Counted from the stretch's first letter, positions 16,773 to 27,325 are shown. The stretch is DNA of 64,000 nt from Pedobacter frigiditerrae (GCF_004331645.1 NZ_SJSK01000008.1:124001-188000); one strand, 5' to 3'. The notes: a model not told the origin generated them from the sequence alone. Program-made: numbers and translations.

Positions 16773-17681
16773 ATGCAAATCAGCCAAAAAACCTTAATTG
16801 TAATAGTTGGGCCAACAGCAATAGGTAAAACTGCACTAGCTATAAAGTTAGCGCAGTTTTATCAAAGTGAGATTATCTCTGCAGATTCAAGACAGTTCTT
16901 TCAAGAAATGCATATCGGCACCGCCAAACCTTCAACAGAAGAGTTGGCTACTGCACCTCATCATTTTATAAATTCCCATAGCGTAAAAACATTTTTTAGC
17001 ACAGGCGATTTTGAAGTTCAAGCGTTGCAATTGATGGATGAGCTGTTCAAAAAGCATAATGTTATGATTATGGTTGGCGGCTCTGGTTTATATATCGATG
17101 CTGTTTGCAAAGGTTTGGATGATTTACCAGAAATAGACCTTAATATTCGTGAAGCACTAAATGAAAAATTAGCTGCTGAAGGAATTGAATCAATCAAAAA
17201 ACAACTTCAAGAATTAGACCCAGAATATTACGAAAAAGTAGACCAATCTAATCCTCAAAGAATGATCAGAGGTTTAGAGGTTGTGCTTTCTAGCGGCGAA
17301 AAATTAAGCTCATTTTTAACGTCAAATAAAAAAGAAAGACCTTTTCAAATCATCAAAATTGGTTTAAATATGGATAGGGCTTTGCTTTACGACCGTATCA
17401 ATCATCGCGTAGATTTAATGATAGAAGCTGGTTTATTAGAAGAAGCCAGATCGCTCCTTCCCCATCGGCAATACAATGCTTTAAACACTGTTGGTTATTC
17501 AGAATTATTCGATTATTTTGATGGTAAAACAGATTTAACTTCCGCAGTTTCGATGATTAAACAAAACACGCGTCGTTTTGCAAAAAGGCAACTCACCTGG
17601 TTCAGACGAGATGAAAAAACAGCTTGGTTTGAGCCAAATCAGGTTGATGATATTATTCAATATCTCAATTCGTCAATCTAA
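16773..17681 (+). CDS. miaA: tRNA dimethylallyltransferase
   Basis: MiaA transfers a dimethylallyl group to A37 of UNN-decoding tRNAs (i6A). The 302-residue length is standard. The P-loop is GPTAIGKT (residues 12-19), followed by EIISADSRQFFQEMHIGTAKP, which carries the catalytic Asp and the DSRQ tRNA-binding motif, and GGSGLYIDAVCKGLDDLP. Later IGLNMDRALLYDRINHRVD and AKRQLTWFRRDEK are typical. It converges with the DUF3467 gene and no terminator is obvious between them. Confidence 0.96.
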   Translation: MQISQKTLIVIVGPTAIGKTALAIKLAQFYQSEIISADSRQFFQEMHIGTAKPSTEELATAPHHFINSHSVKTFFSTGDFEVQALQLMDELFKKHNVMIMVGGSGLYIDAVCKGLDDLPEIDLNIREALNEKLAAEGIESIKKQLQELDPEYYEKVDQSNPQRMIRGLEVVLSSGEKLSSFLTSNKKERPFQIIKIGLNMDRALLYDRINHRVDLMIEAGLLEEARSLLPHRQYNALNTVGYSELFDYFDGKTDLTSAVSMIKQNTRRFAKRQLTWFRRDEKTAWFEPNQVDDIIQYLNSSI

Positions 17682-17694
17682 AATCGTAAATAAA

Positions 17695-18009
17695 TTAGGC
17701 TTGCGCAGTTGGCCCGCCAAAATTCATTGGAAAGCCTGGAGGCTCTTCTTGAGTTTTAATTCTTCCATTTGCCACCTCGTATTTCTCTATATTATCTTGT
17801 ATGGCATGCAATAATCGTTTAGCATGTTCTGGCGTTAAAATAATTCTCGATTTAACTTTTGCTTTTGGCACACCTGGCATTACTCTTATAAAATCCAATA
17901 CAAATTCTGTATTTGAATGAGTAATGATGGCTAAATTAGAAAAAATCCCCTCTGCAATCTCTTCAGATAATTCTATGTTAAGTTGGTTTTCGTTTTGTTG
18001 TTCTTCCAT
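17695..18009 (-). CDS. DUF3467 family protein
   Basis: The 104-residue soluble protein matches DUF3467: LNIELSEEIAEGIFSNLAIITHSNTEFVLDF, then MPGVPKAKVKSRIILTPEHAKRLLHAIQDNI. The family is conserved in Bacteroidota, commonly downstream of rpoC. Here a lipoprotein gene lies between it and rpoC. No biochemical function is known. The C-terminal PPGFPMNFGGP tail is also conserved in many members. Confidence 0.85.
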   Translation of the reverse strand: MEEQQNENQLNIELSEEIAEGIFSNLAIITHSNTEFVLDFIRVMPGVPKAKVKSRIILTPEHAKRLLHAIQDNIEKYEVANGRIKTQEEPPGFPMNFGGPTAQA

Positions 18010-18015
18010 AAAACA

Positions 18016-18048
18016 AAACTAGCGCTTTAAAAATTAAAGCGCTAGTTT
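18016..18048 (-). terminator. Perfect 15-bp hairpin after the RHS-like lipoprotein gene
   Basis: AAACTAGCGCTTTAA pairs perfectly with TTAAAGCGCTAGTTT around an AAA loop. It lies 28 bases past the stop of the lipoprotein gene and just before the DUF3467 start. The T run on the minus strand is short, so it may be an attenuator or part of the DUF3467 leader. Confidence 0.65.
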
Positions 18049-18075
18049 GTTCACTAATATTTTCAATTTATTTAA

Positions 18076-18816
18076 TTATCTGTAATAATATTTTTGCCCT
18101 TCGTTACTTCCATCCAATAATTTCATACTAGTTGCGTAACCAGCACTATTGTACTCATAAGTCCTTTTTTGTGCATTAGTAAGCGTACCATTTAGCGTTT
18201 TAATTTCAGTTACATTATTTTTTGAAGCAGGGTTTCCGTAAAAAACGACTGAAATTCCGTCAGCCAAACTATAAGGATTTAACTTATCATCATATGTAGT
18301 ATAAGTTGTGATATAAGTGCCTGAAGAAGCGGTGGCAAGGTTGTCACCATTCCAAGTATATTCTGCATTATAAGGAGTAATAGCTGTATTTGTATACACA
18401 ATTCCAATTTTACTGATTTTACCAGCAGCATTATAAGTAATGGTTTTAGTATTTGCATTTGTTCCACCATCTGCATAAACAACTTTAACTAACTGACCAG
18501 CAGAACTATATTCTATTGTATAAGTAACGATAAGTCCTTGTTTTAACGTTCCTGTAAGCGACGCTAATTTATTTGATGAATCAAATGCTACAGTGTAGGT
18601 TGTTCCTCCATAAATTAAGCTAGTCATGGTTCCTTTAGTATCATAAATAAATTCTGCACTAAGTGATTCTGTTCCAGTGGAAGGATTCCAAAAAACTACT
18701 TTGGCTAATTGAGGTGTTACAGTAGGCTCTGGAGTTTCACTTTTTTTGCAAGATGTTAATCCTACAGTTGCTAAAACAACAAATAAAAGCGTTAGTTTAG
18801 AGATATAATTTTTCAT
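18076..18816 (-). CDS. Secreted lipoprotein with YD-like beta-strand repeats
   Basis: The 246-residue protein has a lipobox ending GLTSC (C23) followed by KK, the usual Bacteroidota lipoprotein pattern. The mature part is a run of short strand-turn units such as YDTKGTMTSLIYGG, YSSAGQLVKVVYADGG, YNAAGKISKIGI and YNSAGYATSMKLL. These resemble degenerate YD/RHS-type units and DUF4595-like Bacteroidota lipoproteins. It probably sits on the outer membrane, facing either side. No enzyme motif is seen. It is inserted between rpoC and DUF3467 and has no evident link to transcription. Confidence 0.75.
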   Translation of the reverse strand: MKNYISKLTLLFVVLATVGLTSCKKSETPEPTVTPQLAKVVFWNPSTGTESLSAEFIYDTKGTMTSLIYGGTTYTVAFDSSNKLASLTGTLKQGLIVTYTIEYSSAGQLVKVVYADGGTNANTKTITYNAAGKISKIGIVYTNTAITPYNAEYTWNGDNLATASSGTYITTYTTYDDKLNPYSLADGISVVFYGNPASKNNVTEIKTLNGTLTNAQKRTYEYNSAGYATSMKLLDGSNEGQKYYYR

Positions 18817-18910
18817 TGTTTATGATTTTGATTTTGTAAATATCTATTCAAAAAATCAACTTCTATATACCACGAGCAGGGCATATTTAACTAAGGGTTA
18901 TTGGGTACAA

Positions 18911-18943
18911 AAAAATCCCTAGCGAATTAACACTAGGGATTTT
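18911..18943 (-). terminator. rpoC: Terminator of the rpl-rpoBC operon
   Basis: AAATCCCTAG pairs with CTAGGGATTT around a 10-base loop. On the minus strand it is followed by a T run. It lies about 31 bases past the rpoC stop, directly after the hairpin element at 18950-18974. Confidence 0.8.
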
Positions 18944-18949
18944 GATTAT

Positions 18950-18974
18950 AATTCCCCTTTAGGGAATTTAGGGA
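18950..18974 (-). repeat. Post-stop CCCTAAAGGGG element (copy 1, rpoC)
   Basis: Directly after the rpoC stop, the minus strand reads TCCCTAAATTCCCTAAAGGG and continues GGAATT. This is almost the same as the stretch directly after the OlsF-like stop at 47082-47105. The core is a small hairpin, TTCCC/GGGAA type. Confidence 0.6.
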
Positions 18975-21900
18975 TTAAGCTTCTACTTCCTCTTCTTCTT
19001 GTTTCGAAGCTAATAATTTATCGTATTCTTCTTGAGAACCAACAATGATACGCTCATATCCACGAACACCAGTACCTGAAGGAATCAAGTGACCAACAAT
19101 AACGTTTTCTTTTAAGCCTAACATATTATCACGTTTACCTGCAATTGCTGCCTCATTCAGTACTTTAGTAGTTTCCTGGAATGATGCCGCAGAGATAAAT
19201 GATTTGGTACCCAATGAAGCTCTAGTAATACCTTGCAAAATTGAACTCGCTGTTGCTGGTTGTGCATCACGTACTTCAATCTGTTTCAAATCTTTACGTT
19301 TCAATTGAGAATTTTCATCTCTTAATTTACGTAGAGAAAGAATTTGACCTGGTTTTACTGTTTCTGAGTCCCCTGCTTCTACAACAACTTTTTTGTCATA
19401 AATTTCATCGTTCTCAACCATAAAGTCCCATCTATCAACAGAATCATTTTCTAAGAAACGAGTATCACCCGGATCTTCGATATGAACTTTCTGCATCATT
19501 TGGTGTACAATTACCTCGAAGTGTTTATCGTTAATTTTCACACCTTGTAAACGGTAAACCTCTTGGATACCATTTACTAAGTATTCTTGTACAGCCGCAG
19601 GGCCTTTAATAGCTAAAATATCAGCTGGAGAAATTGATCCATCAGATAATGGCATACCTGCTTTCACAAAGTCGTTATCCTGTACCAAAATGTGTTTAGA
19701 CAATGGAACTAGATATTTTTTAACTTCTCCGTCTTTAGATTCAATAGTCATCTCACGATTACCACGTTTAACACCACCTAAAGTTACCACACCATCAATC
19801 TCAGTTACTACAGCCGGGTTAGATGGGTTACGTGCTTCGAATAACTCAGTTACACGTGGTAAACCACCCGTAATATCTCTTGTTTTTCCAGTAGCACGAG
19901 GTATCTTAACTAAAATCTGACCAGTTTGAACTGCTTCACCTTCTTCAATAGCGATGTGAGCACCTACTGGAATGTTATAATTCCTGATCAGTTCACCTTT
20001 TTTATCAACTACTTGAATAGCCGGATTTTTAGTTTTATCACGTGTATCGATAATAACTTTTTCACGGTGACCAGTTTGCTCATCAGACTCTTCACGGAAG
20101 GTTACACCTTCTACAATTGCATCGAAATGAATTTTACCTGCAAACTCTGAAATAATAACTGCGTTGTATGGATCCCATGAACAAATCTTATCGCCTTTAG
20201 AGATTTTGTCTCCTTCTTTAACGAATAAGAATGCACCATAAGGAATGTTGTTAGTTACAATTACTTTACCAGTACCTGGTTCAGTAATTTTAAACTCACC
20301 AGAACGACCCAATACGATATCAACTACACCATCTTCTGTAGTAGTTGGTACAGTACGTAAGTTTTCAAATTCGATAACACCGTCAAATTTAGCATTGATC
20401 TGAGATTCTGCAGCAATGTTTGATGCAGTACCACCCACGTGGAATGTACGTAAGGTTAACTGTGTACCCGGCTCACCGATAGACTGTGCAGCAATTACAC
20501 CAACAGCTTCACCTCTTTGAACACGTTTACCGGATGCTAAGTTACGTCCATAACATAATGCACAAACACCACGTTTATTTTCGCAAGTTAATACCGAACG
20601 AATTTCAATACCTTCTAATGGAGATTCTTCAATCGTTTTTGCAATTTCTTCAGAAATATCTTCTCCTGCAGAAACCAACAATTTACCATCTAAAGGATTA
20701 AACACATCATGAAGTGAAATACGACCTAAAATTCTGTCATACAATGGTTCAACGACATCTTCATTGTCTTTTAATGCAGTAGTGTACATACCTCTTAAAG
20801 TACCACAATCTACAGCGTTAACAATCATATCTTGCGCAACGTCATGTAAACGACGAGTTAAGTAACCAGCATCTGCTGTTTTTAACGCTGTATCCGCCAA
20901 ACCTTTACGAGCACCGTGAGTAGATATAAAGTATTCCAATACCGATAATCCTTCTTTAAAGTTAGATAAAATCGGGTTTTCGATAATCTCACCACCTGAA
21001 CCAGATTTTTGAGGTTTAGCCATCAAACCACGCATACCTGCTAACTGACGAATTTGCTCCTTAGAACCACGGGCTCCAGAGTCAAGCATCATATAAACAG
21101 AGTTGAAACCTTGGTTATCGCTAGACAATTGGTTCATTACAAACGTAGTTAAACGGTTGTTAATACGAGTCCAGATATCGATAATTTGGTTGTAACGTTC
21201 GTTGTTGGTAATAAAACCCATGTTATAGTTGTTTCTTACCTCTTCAACTTCACCAGCTGCTTGTTCCAATAAAGTATGTTTCTCTACCGGAATGTTAACA
21301 TCTTGTAAGTTAAACGATAATCCACCTTGGAATGCCATTCTAAATCCAAGTTCTTTGATATCATCAAGGAATCTTGCAGAACGAGCCATACCAGTCATTT
21401 TCACTACTTCACCAATAATATCTCTTAAAGATTTTTTAGTTAATAGCTCATTGATATAACCCACTTCTTCTGGCACCATTTGGTTAAACAATACTCTACC
21501 AACAGTAGTTTCAGTTAATTTATTTACAATCGTTCCATCCTCTTGTTTTACGTTAACTTTCACTTTAATGAAAGCGTGTAAATCAATTTTCTTCTCGTTG
21601 TAAGCAATGATAACTTCTTCTGGAGAATAGAATGATGAATCTTGTCCTTTAACAACACGACCAGCATCAGTTCTACGGCCTTTAGTAATATAATAAAGAC
21701 CCAAAACCATATCCTGAGATGGAACCGTAATCGGTGTGCCATTTGCAGGGTTTAGAATATTGTGAGCTGCTAACATTAGAACTTGGGCTTCCAAAATTGC
21801 TGCATGACCTAAAGGTAAATGCACCGCCATCTGGTCACCATCAAAATCCGCGTTAAATGCAGTACAAACTAATGGGTGTAATTGAATAGCTTTCCCTTCA

Positions 21901-23267
21901 ATTAAACGTGGTTGGAAAGACTGGATACCTAATCTGTGCAACGTAGGTGCACGGTTAAGCAACACTGGGTGTCCTTTTAATACGTTTTCAAGAATATCCC
22001 AAACTAATGGGTCTTTTCTATCTACAATTTTCTTAGCAGATTTAACTGTTTTCACAATTCCACGTTCAATCATCTTGCGAATAATAAACGGTTTGAAAAG
22101 CTCAGCAGCCATATCTTTAGGTAAACCACACTCGTGTAGTTTAAGGTTTGGTCCTACAACAATTACCGAACGAGCAGAATAATCCACACGTTTACCTAGT
22201 AAGTTCTGACGGAAACGACCTTGTTTACCTTTTAAAATATCGGATAGAGATTTTAATGCTCTGTTACCTTCAGTTTTAACAGCATTTACTTTACGTGAGT
22301 TATCAAATAACGAATCTACAGCTTCCTGTAACATACGTTTCTCGTTACGTAAAATAACTTCTGGTGCCTTAATCTCAATCAAACGTTTTAAACGGTTGTT
22401 ACGGATAATTACACGACGATATAAATCGTTCAAATCTGAAGTTGCAAAACGACCACCTTCTAATGGTACTAAAGGACGTAATTCTGGTGGAATAACAGGA
22501 ACGATTTTAATGATCATCCACTCTGGGTTATTCTCAATACGAGTTCTAGCACCACGGAAAGCTTCAACAACTTGAAGACGTTTTAACGCCTCATTTTTAC
22601 GTTGTTGAGAAGTTTCGTTAGCAGCTTGGTGACGTAAATTGTATGATAAGCTATCTAAATCAATACGTTTTAATAAATCTTCTAATGCTTCAGCTCCCAT
22701 TTTGGCAACGAATTTATTAGGATCTTTATCGTCTAAATATTGATTTTCTTTAGGTAATTTATCTAAGATATCTAAATATTCTTCCTCAGTTAAGAAGTCC
22801 ATATAGTTGATACCTTGATCTGCCATTAAACCAGATTGAATTACTACATAACGCTCGTAGTAAATGATCAAATCTAGTCTTTTGGTAGGTAAACCTAAAA
22901 GATAACCGATTTTGTTAGGTAAAGAACGGAAATACCAGATATGCGCAACAGGCACCACCAAGTTGATGTGACCCATACGCTCTCTACGTACTTTTTTCTC
23001 AGTTACCTCAACACCACAACGGTCACAAACAATACCTTTATAACGGATACGTTTGTATTTACCACAGTGACATTCGTAATCTTTTACTGGACCAAAAATA
23101 CGCTCGCAAAACAAACCATCACGTTCTGGTTTGTAAGTACGATAATTGATAGTCTCAGGTTTTAACACCTCACCACTTGAACGCTCTAAAATATTCTCAG
23201 GCGATGCCAAGCTAATGGTAATCGAGGTGAAATTGCTTTTTAATTTATTATCCTTTTTGTAAGACAT
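18975..23267 (-). CDS. rpoC: DNA-directed RNA polymerase subunit beta'
   Basis: The 1430-residue largest subunit of RNA polymerase is complete. The N-terminal zinc site is in CHCGKYKRIRYKGIVCDRCG, the active-site magnesium loop is NADFDGDQMAVH, and the second zinc cluster is CENKRGVCALCYG. The bridge-helix region with RTFHVGGTASN and the C-terminal GVRGYERIIVGSQEEYD are present. It is co-transcribed with rpoB, 97 bases upstream; that gap is a low-complexity spacer of TAGT-like words. The start MSYKKDNKLK is preceded by AAAAGAGCT. Confidence 0.99.
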   Translation of the reverse strand: MSYKKDNKLKSNFTSITISLASPENILERSSGEVLKPETINYRTYKPERDGLFCERIFGPVKDYECHCGKYKRIRYKGIVCDRCGVEVTEKKVRRERMGHINLVVPVAHIWYFRSLPNKIGYLLGLPTKRLDLIIYYERYVVIQSGLMADQGINYMDFLTEEEYLDILDKLPKENQYLDDKDPNKFVAKMGAEALEDLLKRIDLDSLSYNLRHQAANETSQQRKNEALKRLQVVEAFRGARTRIENNPEWMIIKIVPVIPPELRPLVPLEGGRFATSDLNDLYRRVIIRNNRLKRLIEIKAPEVILRNEKRMLQEAVDSLFDNSRKVNAVKTEGNRALKSLSDILKGKQGRFRQNLLGKRVDYSARSVIVVGPNLKLHECGLPKDMAAELFKPFIIRKMIERGIVKTVKSAKKIVDRKDPLVWDILENVLKGHPVLLNRAPTLHRLGIQSFQPRLIEGKAIQLHPLVCTAFNADFDGDQMAVHLPLGHAAILEAQVLMLAAHNILNPANGTPITVPSQDMVLGLYYITKGRRTDAGRVVKGQDSSFYSPEEVIIAYNEKKIDLHAFIKVKVNVKQEDGTIVNKLTETTVGRVLFNQMVPEEVGYINELLTKKSLRDIIGEVVKMTGMARSARFLDDIKELGFRMAFQGGLSFNLQDVNIPVEKHTLLEQAAGEVEEVRNNYNMGFITNNERYNQIIDIWTRINNRLTTFVMNQLSSDNQGFNSVYMMLDSGARGSKEQIRQLAGMRGLMAKPQKSGSGGEIIENPILSNFKEGLSVLEYFISTHGARKGLADTALKTADAGYLTRRLHDVAQDMIVNAVDCGTLRGMYTTALKDNEDVVEPLYDRILGRISLHDVFNPLDGKLLVSAGEDISEEIAKTIEESPLEGIEIRSVLTCENKRGVCALCYGRNLASGKRVQRGEAVGVIAAQSIGEPGTQLTLRTFHVGGTASNIAAESQINAKFDGVIEFENLRTVPTTTEDGVVDIVLGRSGEFKITEPGTGKVIVTNNIPYGAFLFVKEGDKISKGDKICSWDPYNAVIISEFAGKIHFDAIVEGVTFREESDEQTGHREKVIIDTRDKTKNPAIQVVDKKGELIRNYNIPVGAHIAIEEGEAVQTGQILVKIPRATGKTRDITGGLPRVTELFEARNPSNPAVVTEIDGVVTLGGVKRGNREMTIESKDGEVKKYLVPLSKHILVQDNDFVKAGMPLSDGSISPADILAIKGPAAVQEYLVNGIQEVYRLQGVKINDKHFEVIVHQMMQKVHIEDPGDTRFLENDSVDRWDFMVENDEIYDKKVVVEAGDSETVKPGQILSLRKLRDENSQLKRKDLKQIEVRDAQPATASSILQGITRASLGTKSFISAASFQETTKVLNEAAIAGKRDNMLGLKENVIVGHLIPSGTGVRGYERIIVGSQEEYDKLLASKQEEEEVEA

Positions 23268-23364
23268 AGCTCTTTTGTTTTGAGTACTTAGTCGTTAGTA
23301 GTTAGTAATTAGACTTGGCGCTTAGCTTTTATCTAACTACTAAATACTTTATACTGAATACTAT

Positions 23365-26300
23365 TTAGTCTAACGTAATATCTAAACCTAAACCGCGTAA
23401 CTCATGTACCAATACATTAAATGATTCTGGTACACCTGGAGTTGGTAGGTTTTCGCCTTTAACGATGGCTTCGTAAGTTTTGGCTCTTCCAATAACATCA
23501 TCAGATTTAACTGTTAAGATCTCTTGTAGGATATTAGCTGCACCAAATGCCTCTAATGCCCAAACCTCCATCTCACCAAAACGCTGACCCCCGAATTGAG
23601 CTTTACCACCCAATGGTTGTTGTGTAATTAATGAGTATGGTCCGATAGAACGAGCGTGCATCTTATCATCAACCATGTGACCCAGTTTAAGCATATAAAT
23701 AATACCTACTGTAGTTGGCTGATCAAACTTCTCACCCGTTAAACCATTGTGTAAGTAAGTTCTACCAGAAGCTGGTACACCTGCCTTAGCAATCCACTCT
23801 TCAACCTCATCAGATTTAGCACCATCAAAAATTGGAGTTGCAAATTTTACACCCAATTCTTTACCAGCCCAAGCTAATACAGTTTCGTAGATCTGACCCA
23901 AGTTCATACGTGAAGGTACACCCAATGGGTTCAACACGATATCAACTGGTGTTCCATCTTCTAAGAATGGCATATCTTCATCACGTACAATACGAGCAAC
24001 AATACCCTTATTACCGTGACGACCAGCCATCTTATCACCTACTTTTAATTTACGTTTTTTAGCTACATAAACTTTCGCCATTTGAACAATTCCTGATGGT
24101 AACTCATCACCAACACTAATTGCAAATTTATCGCGTTTGTAAGCACCTAATTCTTCGTTTACACGGATACCATAGTTATGTAACAACAACTTGATTTGAT
24201 CGTTTTTATCATCATCAGTTGTCCATTTGTATGGGTTAATATGAGCATACTCTAGGTCTGCTAATATTTTCTGAGTAAACTTAGCACCTTTAGCGATTAA
24301 CATTTCCTTGTAAACGTTAAATACACCTTGAGATGTTTTACCGTTAACGATTTGGAACAATTTATCAACTAACTCGTTTTTAAGGTTCTCTGTAGCTAAA
24401 TTATATCTCTTATCTAATTTCTCAATAGCCGATTTTTCTTCTGCTTTAGTAGTTTTCTTAGCTCTTGAGAATAATTTAGTATCAATTACCACACCTTTAA
24501 TTGAAGGTGGAGTTTTTAATGAAGCATCTTTAACATCACCGGCTTTATCACCAAAGATTGCACGAAGTAATTTCTCTTCTGGTGAAGGATCAGACTCTCC
24601 TTTTGGTGTAATTTTACCAATTAGGATATCGCCTTCTTTTACTTCAGCACCAATACGGATGATACCGTTTTCATCTAAATCTTTAGTAGCTTCTTCAGAA
24701 ACGTTAGGGATATCTGGTGTTAATTCCTCTTCTCCACGTTTTGTATCACGTACTTCCAATTCAAACTCTTCAATGTGTAAAGAGGTAAAAATATCATCCC
24801 TAACAATGCGCTCGTTAATTACAATCGCATCCTCAAAGTTATATCCTTGCCAAGGCATGAAAGCAACTTTTAAGTTTCTCCCTAATGCCAACTCTCCATT
24901 TTCAGTTGCATAACCTTCACAAAGTACTTGACCTTTAACAACTTTCTGACCTTTCTTAACAATTGGTTTTAAGTTGATACAAGTATTCTGGTTGGTCTTT
25001 TTGAACTTGATTAATTTATAAGTTTTGCTATCACCTTCAAATGATACTAAACGATCTCCATCGTTACGTACATATTTAATTGTGATTTCGTTAGCATCTA
25101 CATATTCTACAACACCATCACCTTCTGCATTGATCAAAGTTCTTGAGTCACGAGCAACGCGACCTTCTAAACCTGTACCAACAATTGGAGCCTCAGGACG
25201 TAACAATGGTACAGCCTGACGTTGCATGTTCGATCCCATCAAAGCCCTGTTCGCATCATCATGTTCCAAGAAAGGAATTAATGAAGCAGCGATAGAGGTA
25301 ATTTGGTTAGGAGCAATATCCATTAAGTCCAATTTCTCAGGCTCAATGATCGGGAAGTCACCTTCGTAACGAGCTTTAACACGAGCAGTAGTAAAGTTTC
25401 CTTTTTCATCATACTCAGCATTTGCTTGTGCGATAGTTTTACCATCCTCATCTTCAGCAGAAAGATAGATTACATCTTTATCCATTGCCACAACACCATT
25501 CTCAACAATTTTATAAGGAGTTTCGATGAAACCTAAATTGTTAATTTTAGCGTGTACACATAGTGATGAAATCAAACCAATGTTTGGTCCCTCTGGAGTT
25601 TCAATGGTACATAAACGACCATAGTGAGTATAGTGAACGTCACGAACCTCGAAACCAGCACGCTCACGTGATAAACCACCTGGGCCTAAAGCTGACAAAC
25701 GACGTTTGTGTGTAATCTCTGCCAAAGGATTGGTTTGATCCATGAACTGAGATAATTGGTTAGTACCAAAGAATGAATTAATAACCGACGATAAAGTACG
25801 GGCATTAATCAAATCTGTTGGCGTAAACACCTCATTATCACGAATGTTCATACGCTCACGGATAGTTCTAGCCATACGAGCTAAACCAACACCGAATTGC
25901 GCATATAATTGCTCACCTACTGTACGAACACGACGGTTAGACAAGTGATCAATATCATCCACTTCTTCTTTAGAGTTAATCAATTTGATCAAGTATTTAA
26001 CAATAGCAATAATATCTGCTTTAGTTAATACTTTCACATGATCTGGAGTATCCATTTTTAACTTACGGTTAATACGGTATCTACCCACATCACCTAAGTC
26101 ATAACGTTTATCTGAGAAGAATAAACGCTCAATGATACCTCTTGCAGTTTCCTCATCAGGTGGTTCTGCGTTACGCAAAGCACGATAGATGTTTTCAACA
26201 GCCTCTTTTTCAGAGTTTGAAGTATCTTTTTGTAAAGTATTGTATATAATGGTATAATCAGCTTGAGATGCACCATCATCTTTAGATAAGATAATAGTTT

Positions 26301-27171
26301 TAACACCCGCATCGATGATCATATCGATATGGTCGTCTTCAAGAACGGTATCCCTATCTAAGATAACTTCATTACGATCTATAGAAACAACTTCACCTGT
26401 ATCCTCATCTACAAAATCTTCTGTCCATTTTCTTAAAACTCTTGCAGCCAGTTTACGTCCTGTATACTTCTTTAAACCTGATTTACTAACTTTTACTTCG
26501 TCAGCAAGATCAAACAATTCTAAGATGTCTTTATCAGAATCATAACCGATTGCACGCAATAAGGTGGTTACCGGGAATTTTTTCTTACGGTCGATGTAAG
26601 CATACATTACGTTGTTAACATCTGTAGCAAACTCAATCCAAGAACCTTTGAAAGGAATCACACGAGCAGAATACAATTTAGTTCCATTTGTGTGACGGCT
26701 TTGGCCGAAGAACACACCTGGAGACCTGTGCAATTGAGAAACAATTACACGTTCTGCACCGTTAATCACAAACGTACCTTTAGGAGTCATATAAGGTATG
26801 GTTCCTAAATATACATCTTGAATGATGGTTTCAAAATCCTCGTGTTCTGCATCGTTACAAGAAAGTTTAAGCTTTGCCTTTAACGGAACACTGTAAGTTA
26901 ACCCACGGTCAATACATTCAGGAATGTCATAACGTGGTGGGTCAATAAAATAATCTAAAAATTCTAAAACGAATATGTTTCTAGAATCTGTGATTGGGAA
27001 ATTTTCAGCAAATACTTTAAATAAACCTTCTGTGTGACGGTTATCTGAAGTTGTTTCTATCTGAAAAAATTCTCTAAATGATTGCAACTGCACATCCAGA
27101 AAATCTGGATAATCTATGATATGCTTACTACGTGCAAAATTTACTCTTTGGTCTACGACTTTACTTGCCAA
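23365..27171 (-). CDS. rpoB: DNA-directed RNA polymerase subunit beta
   Basis: The 1268-residue beta subunit is complete. The rifampicin-pocket segment reads LSQFMDQTNPLAEITHKRRL then SALGPGGLSRERAGFEVRDV. The positions equivalent to E. coli D516, H526 and S531 carry the wild-type residues. The C-terminal GEMEVWALEAFGAA region, which contacts beta', is intact. It lies in the classical order rplKAJL-rpoBC. A hairpin without a T run sits in the rplL-rpoB gap. Confidence 0.99.
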   Translation of the reverse strand: MASKVVDQRVNFARSKHIIDYPDFLDVQLQSFREFFQIETTSDNRHTEGLFKVFAENFPITDSRNIFVLEFLDYFIDPPRYDIPECIDRGLTYSVPLKAKLKLSCNDAEHEDFETIIQDVYLGTIPYMTPKGTFVINGAERVIVSQLHRSPGVFFGQSRHTNGTKLYSARVIPFKGSWIEFATDVNNVMYAYIDRKKKFPVTTLLRAIGYDSDKDILELFDLADEVKVSKSGLKKYTGRKLAARVLRKWTEDFVDEDTGEVVSIDRNEVILDRDTVLEDDHIDMIIDAGVKTIILSKDDGASQADYTIIYNTLQKDTSNSEKEAVENIYRALRNAEPPDEETARGIIERLFFSDKRYDLGDVGRYRINRKLKMDTPDHVKVLTKADIIAIVKYLIKLINSKEEVDDIDHLSNRRVRTVGEQLYAQFGVGLARMARTIRERMNIRDNEVFTPTDLINARTLSSVINSFFGTNQLSQFMDQTNPLAEITHKRRLSALGPGGLSRERAGFEVRDVHYTHYGRLCTIETPEGPNIGLISSLCVHAKINNLGFIETPYKIVENGVVAMDKDVIYLSAEDEDGKTIAQANAEYDEKGNFTTARVKARYEGDFPIIEPEKLDLMDIAPNQITSIAASLIPFLEHDDANRALMGSNMQRQAVPLLRPEAPIVGTGLEGRVARDSRTLINAEGDGVVEYVDANEITIKYVRNDGDRLVSFEGDSKTYKLIKFKKTNQNTCINLKPIVKKGQKVVKGQVLCEGYATENGELALGRNLKVAFMPWQGYNFEDAIVINERIVRDDIFTSLHIEEFELEVRDTKRGEEELTPDIPNVSEEATKDLDENGIIRIGAEVKEGDILIGKITPKGESDPSPEEKLLRAIFGDKAGDVKDASLKTPPSIKGVVIDTKLFSRAKKTTKAEEKSAIEKLDKRYNLATENLKNELVDKLFQIVNGKTSQGVFNVYKEMLIAKGAKFTQKILADLEYAHINPYKWTTDDDKNDQIKLLLHNYGIRVNEELGAYKRDKFAISVGDELPSGIVQMAKVYVAKKRKLKVGDKMAGRHGNKGIVARIVRDEDMPFLEDGTPVDIVLNPLGVPSRMNLGQIYETVLAWAGKELGVKFATPIFDGAKSDEVEEWIAKAGVPASGRTYLHNGLTGEKFDQPTTVGIIYMLKLGHMVDDKMHARSIGPYSLITQQPLGGKAQFGGQRFGEMEVWALEAFGAANILQEILTVKSDDVIGRAKTYEAIVKGENLPTPGVPESFNVLVHELRGLGLDITLD

Positions 27172-27269
27172 GGGACTAAATTTAATTTAGTTTAAGAATA
27201 AACTATTAGTTTGGTTTGCCTTTAAACAGATCACCAACCAAACAAGATGAAATGTTTATAAACGGGAAT

Positions 27270-27297
27270 AGACTCCGACTTAACAGTCGGAGTCTTA
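27270..27297 (-). promoter_or_regulatory. Hairpin in the rplL-rpoB gap (attenuator or processing site)
   Basis: AGACTCCGACT pairs with AGTCGGAGTCT around a TAAC loop, a perfect 11-bp stem. On the minus strand the hairpin is followed by ATTCCCG, not a T run, so full termination is not expected. In E. coli a partial attenuator and an RNase III site lie in this gap, and this hairpin could play a similar role. Confidence 0.55.
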
Positions 27298-27325
27298 TTC
27301 TTAAAGGTTCGTTAAAATTAAGTGA

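Noticed and set aside
18975..27171. Many 60-85-codon plus-strand frames inside rpoC and rpoB
   Set aside because: Shadow frames of highly expressed genes, with no start signals and no matches to known families.
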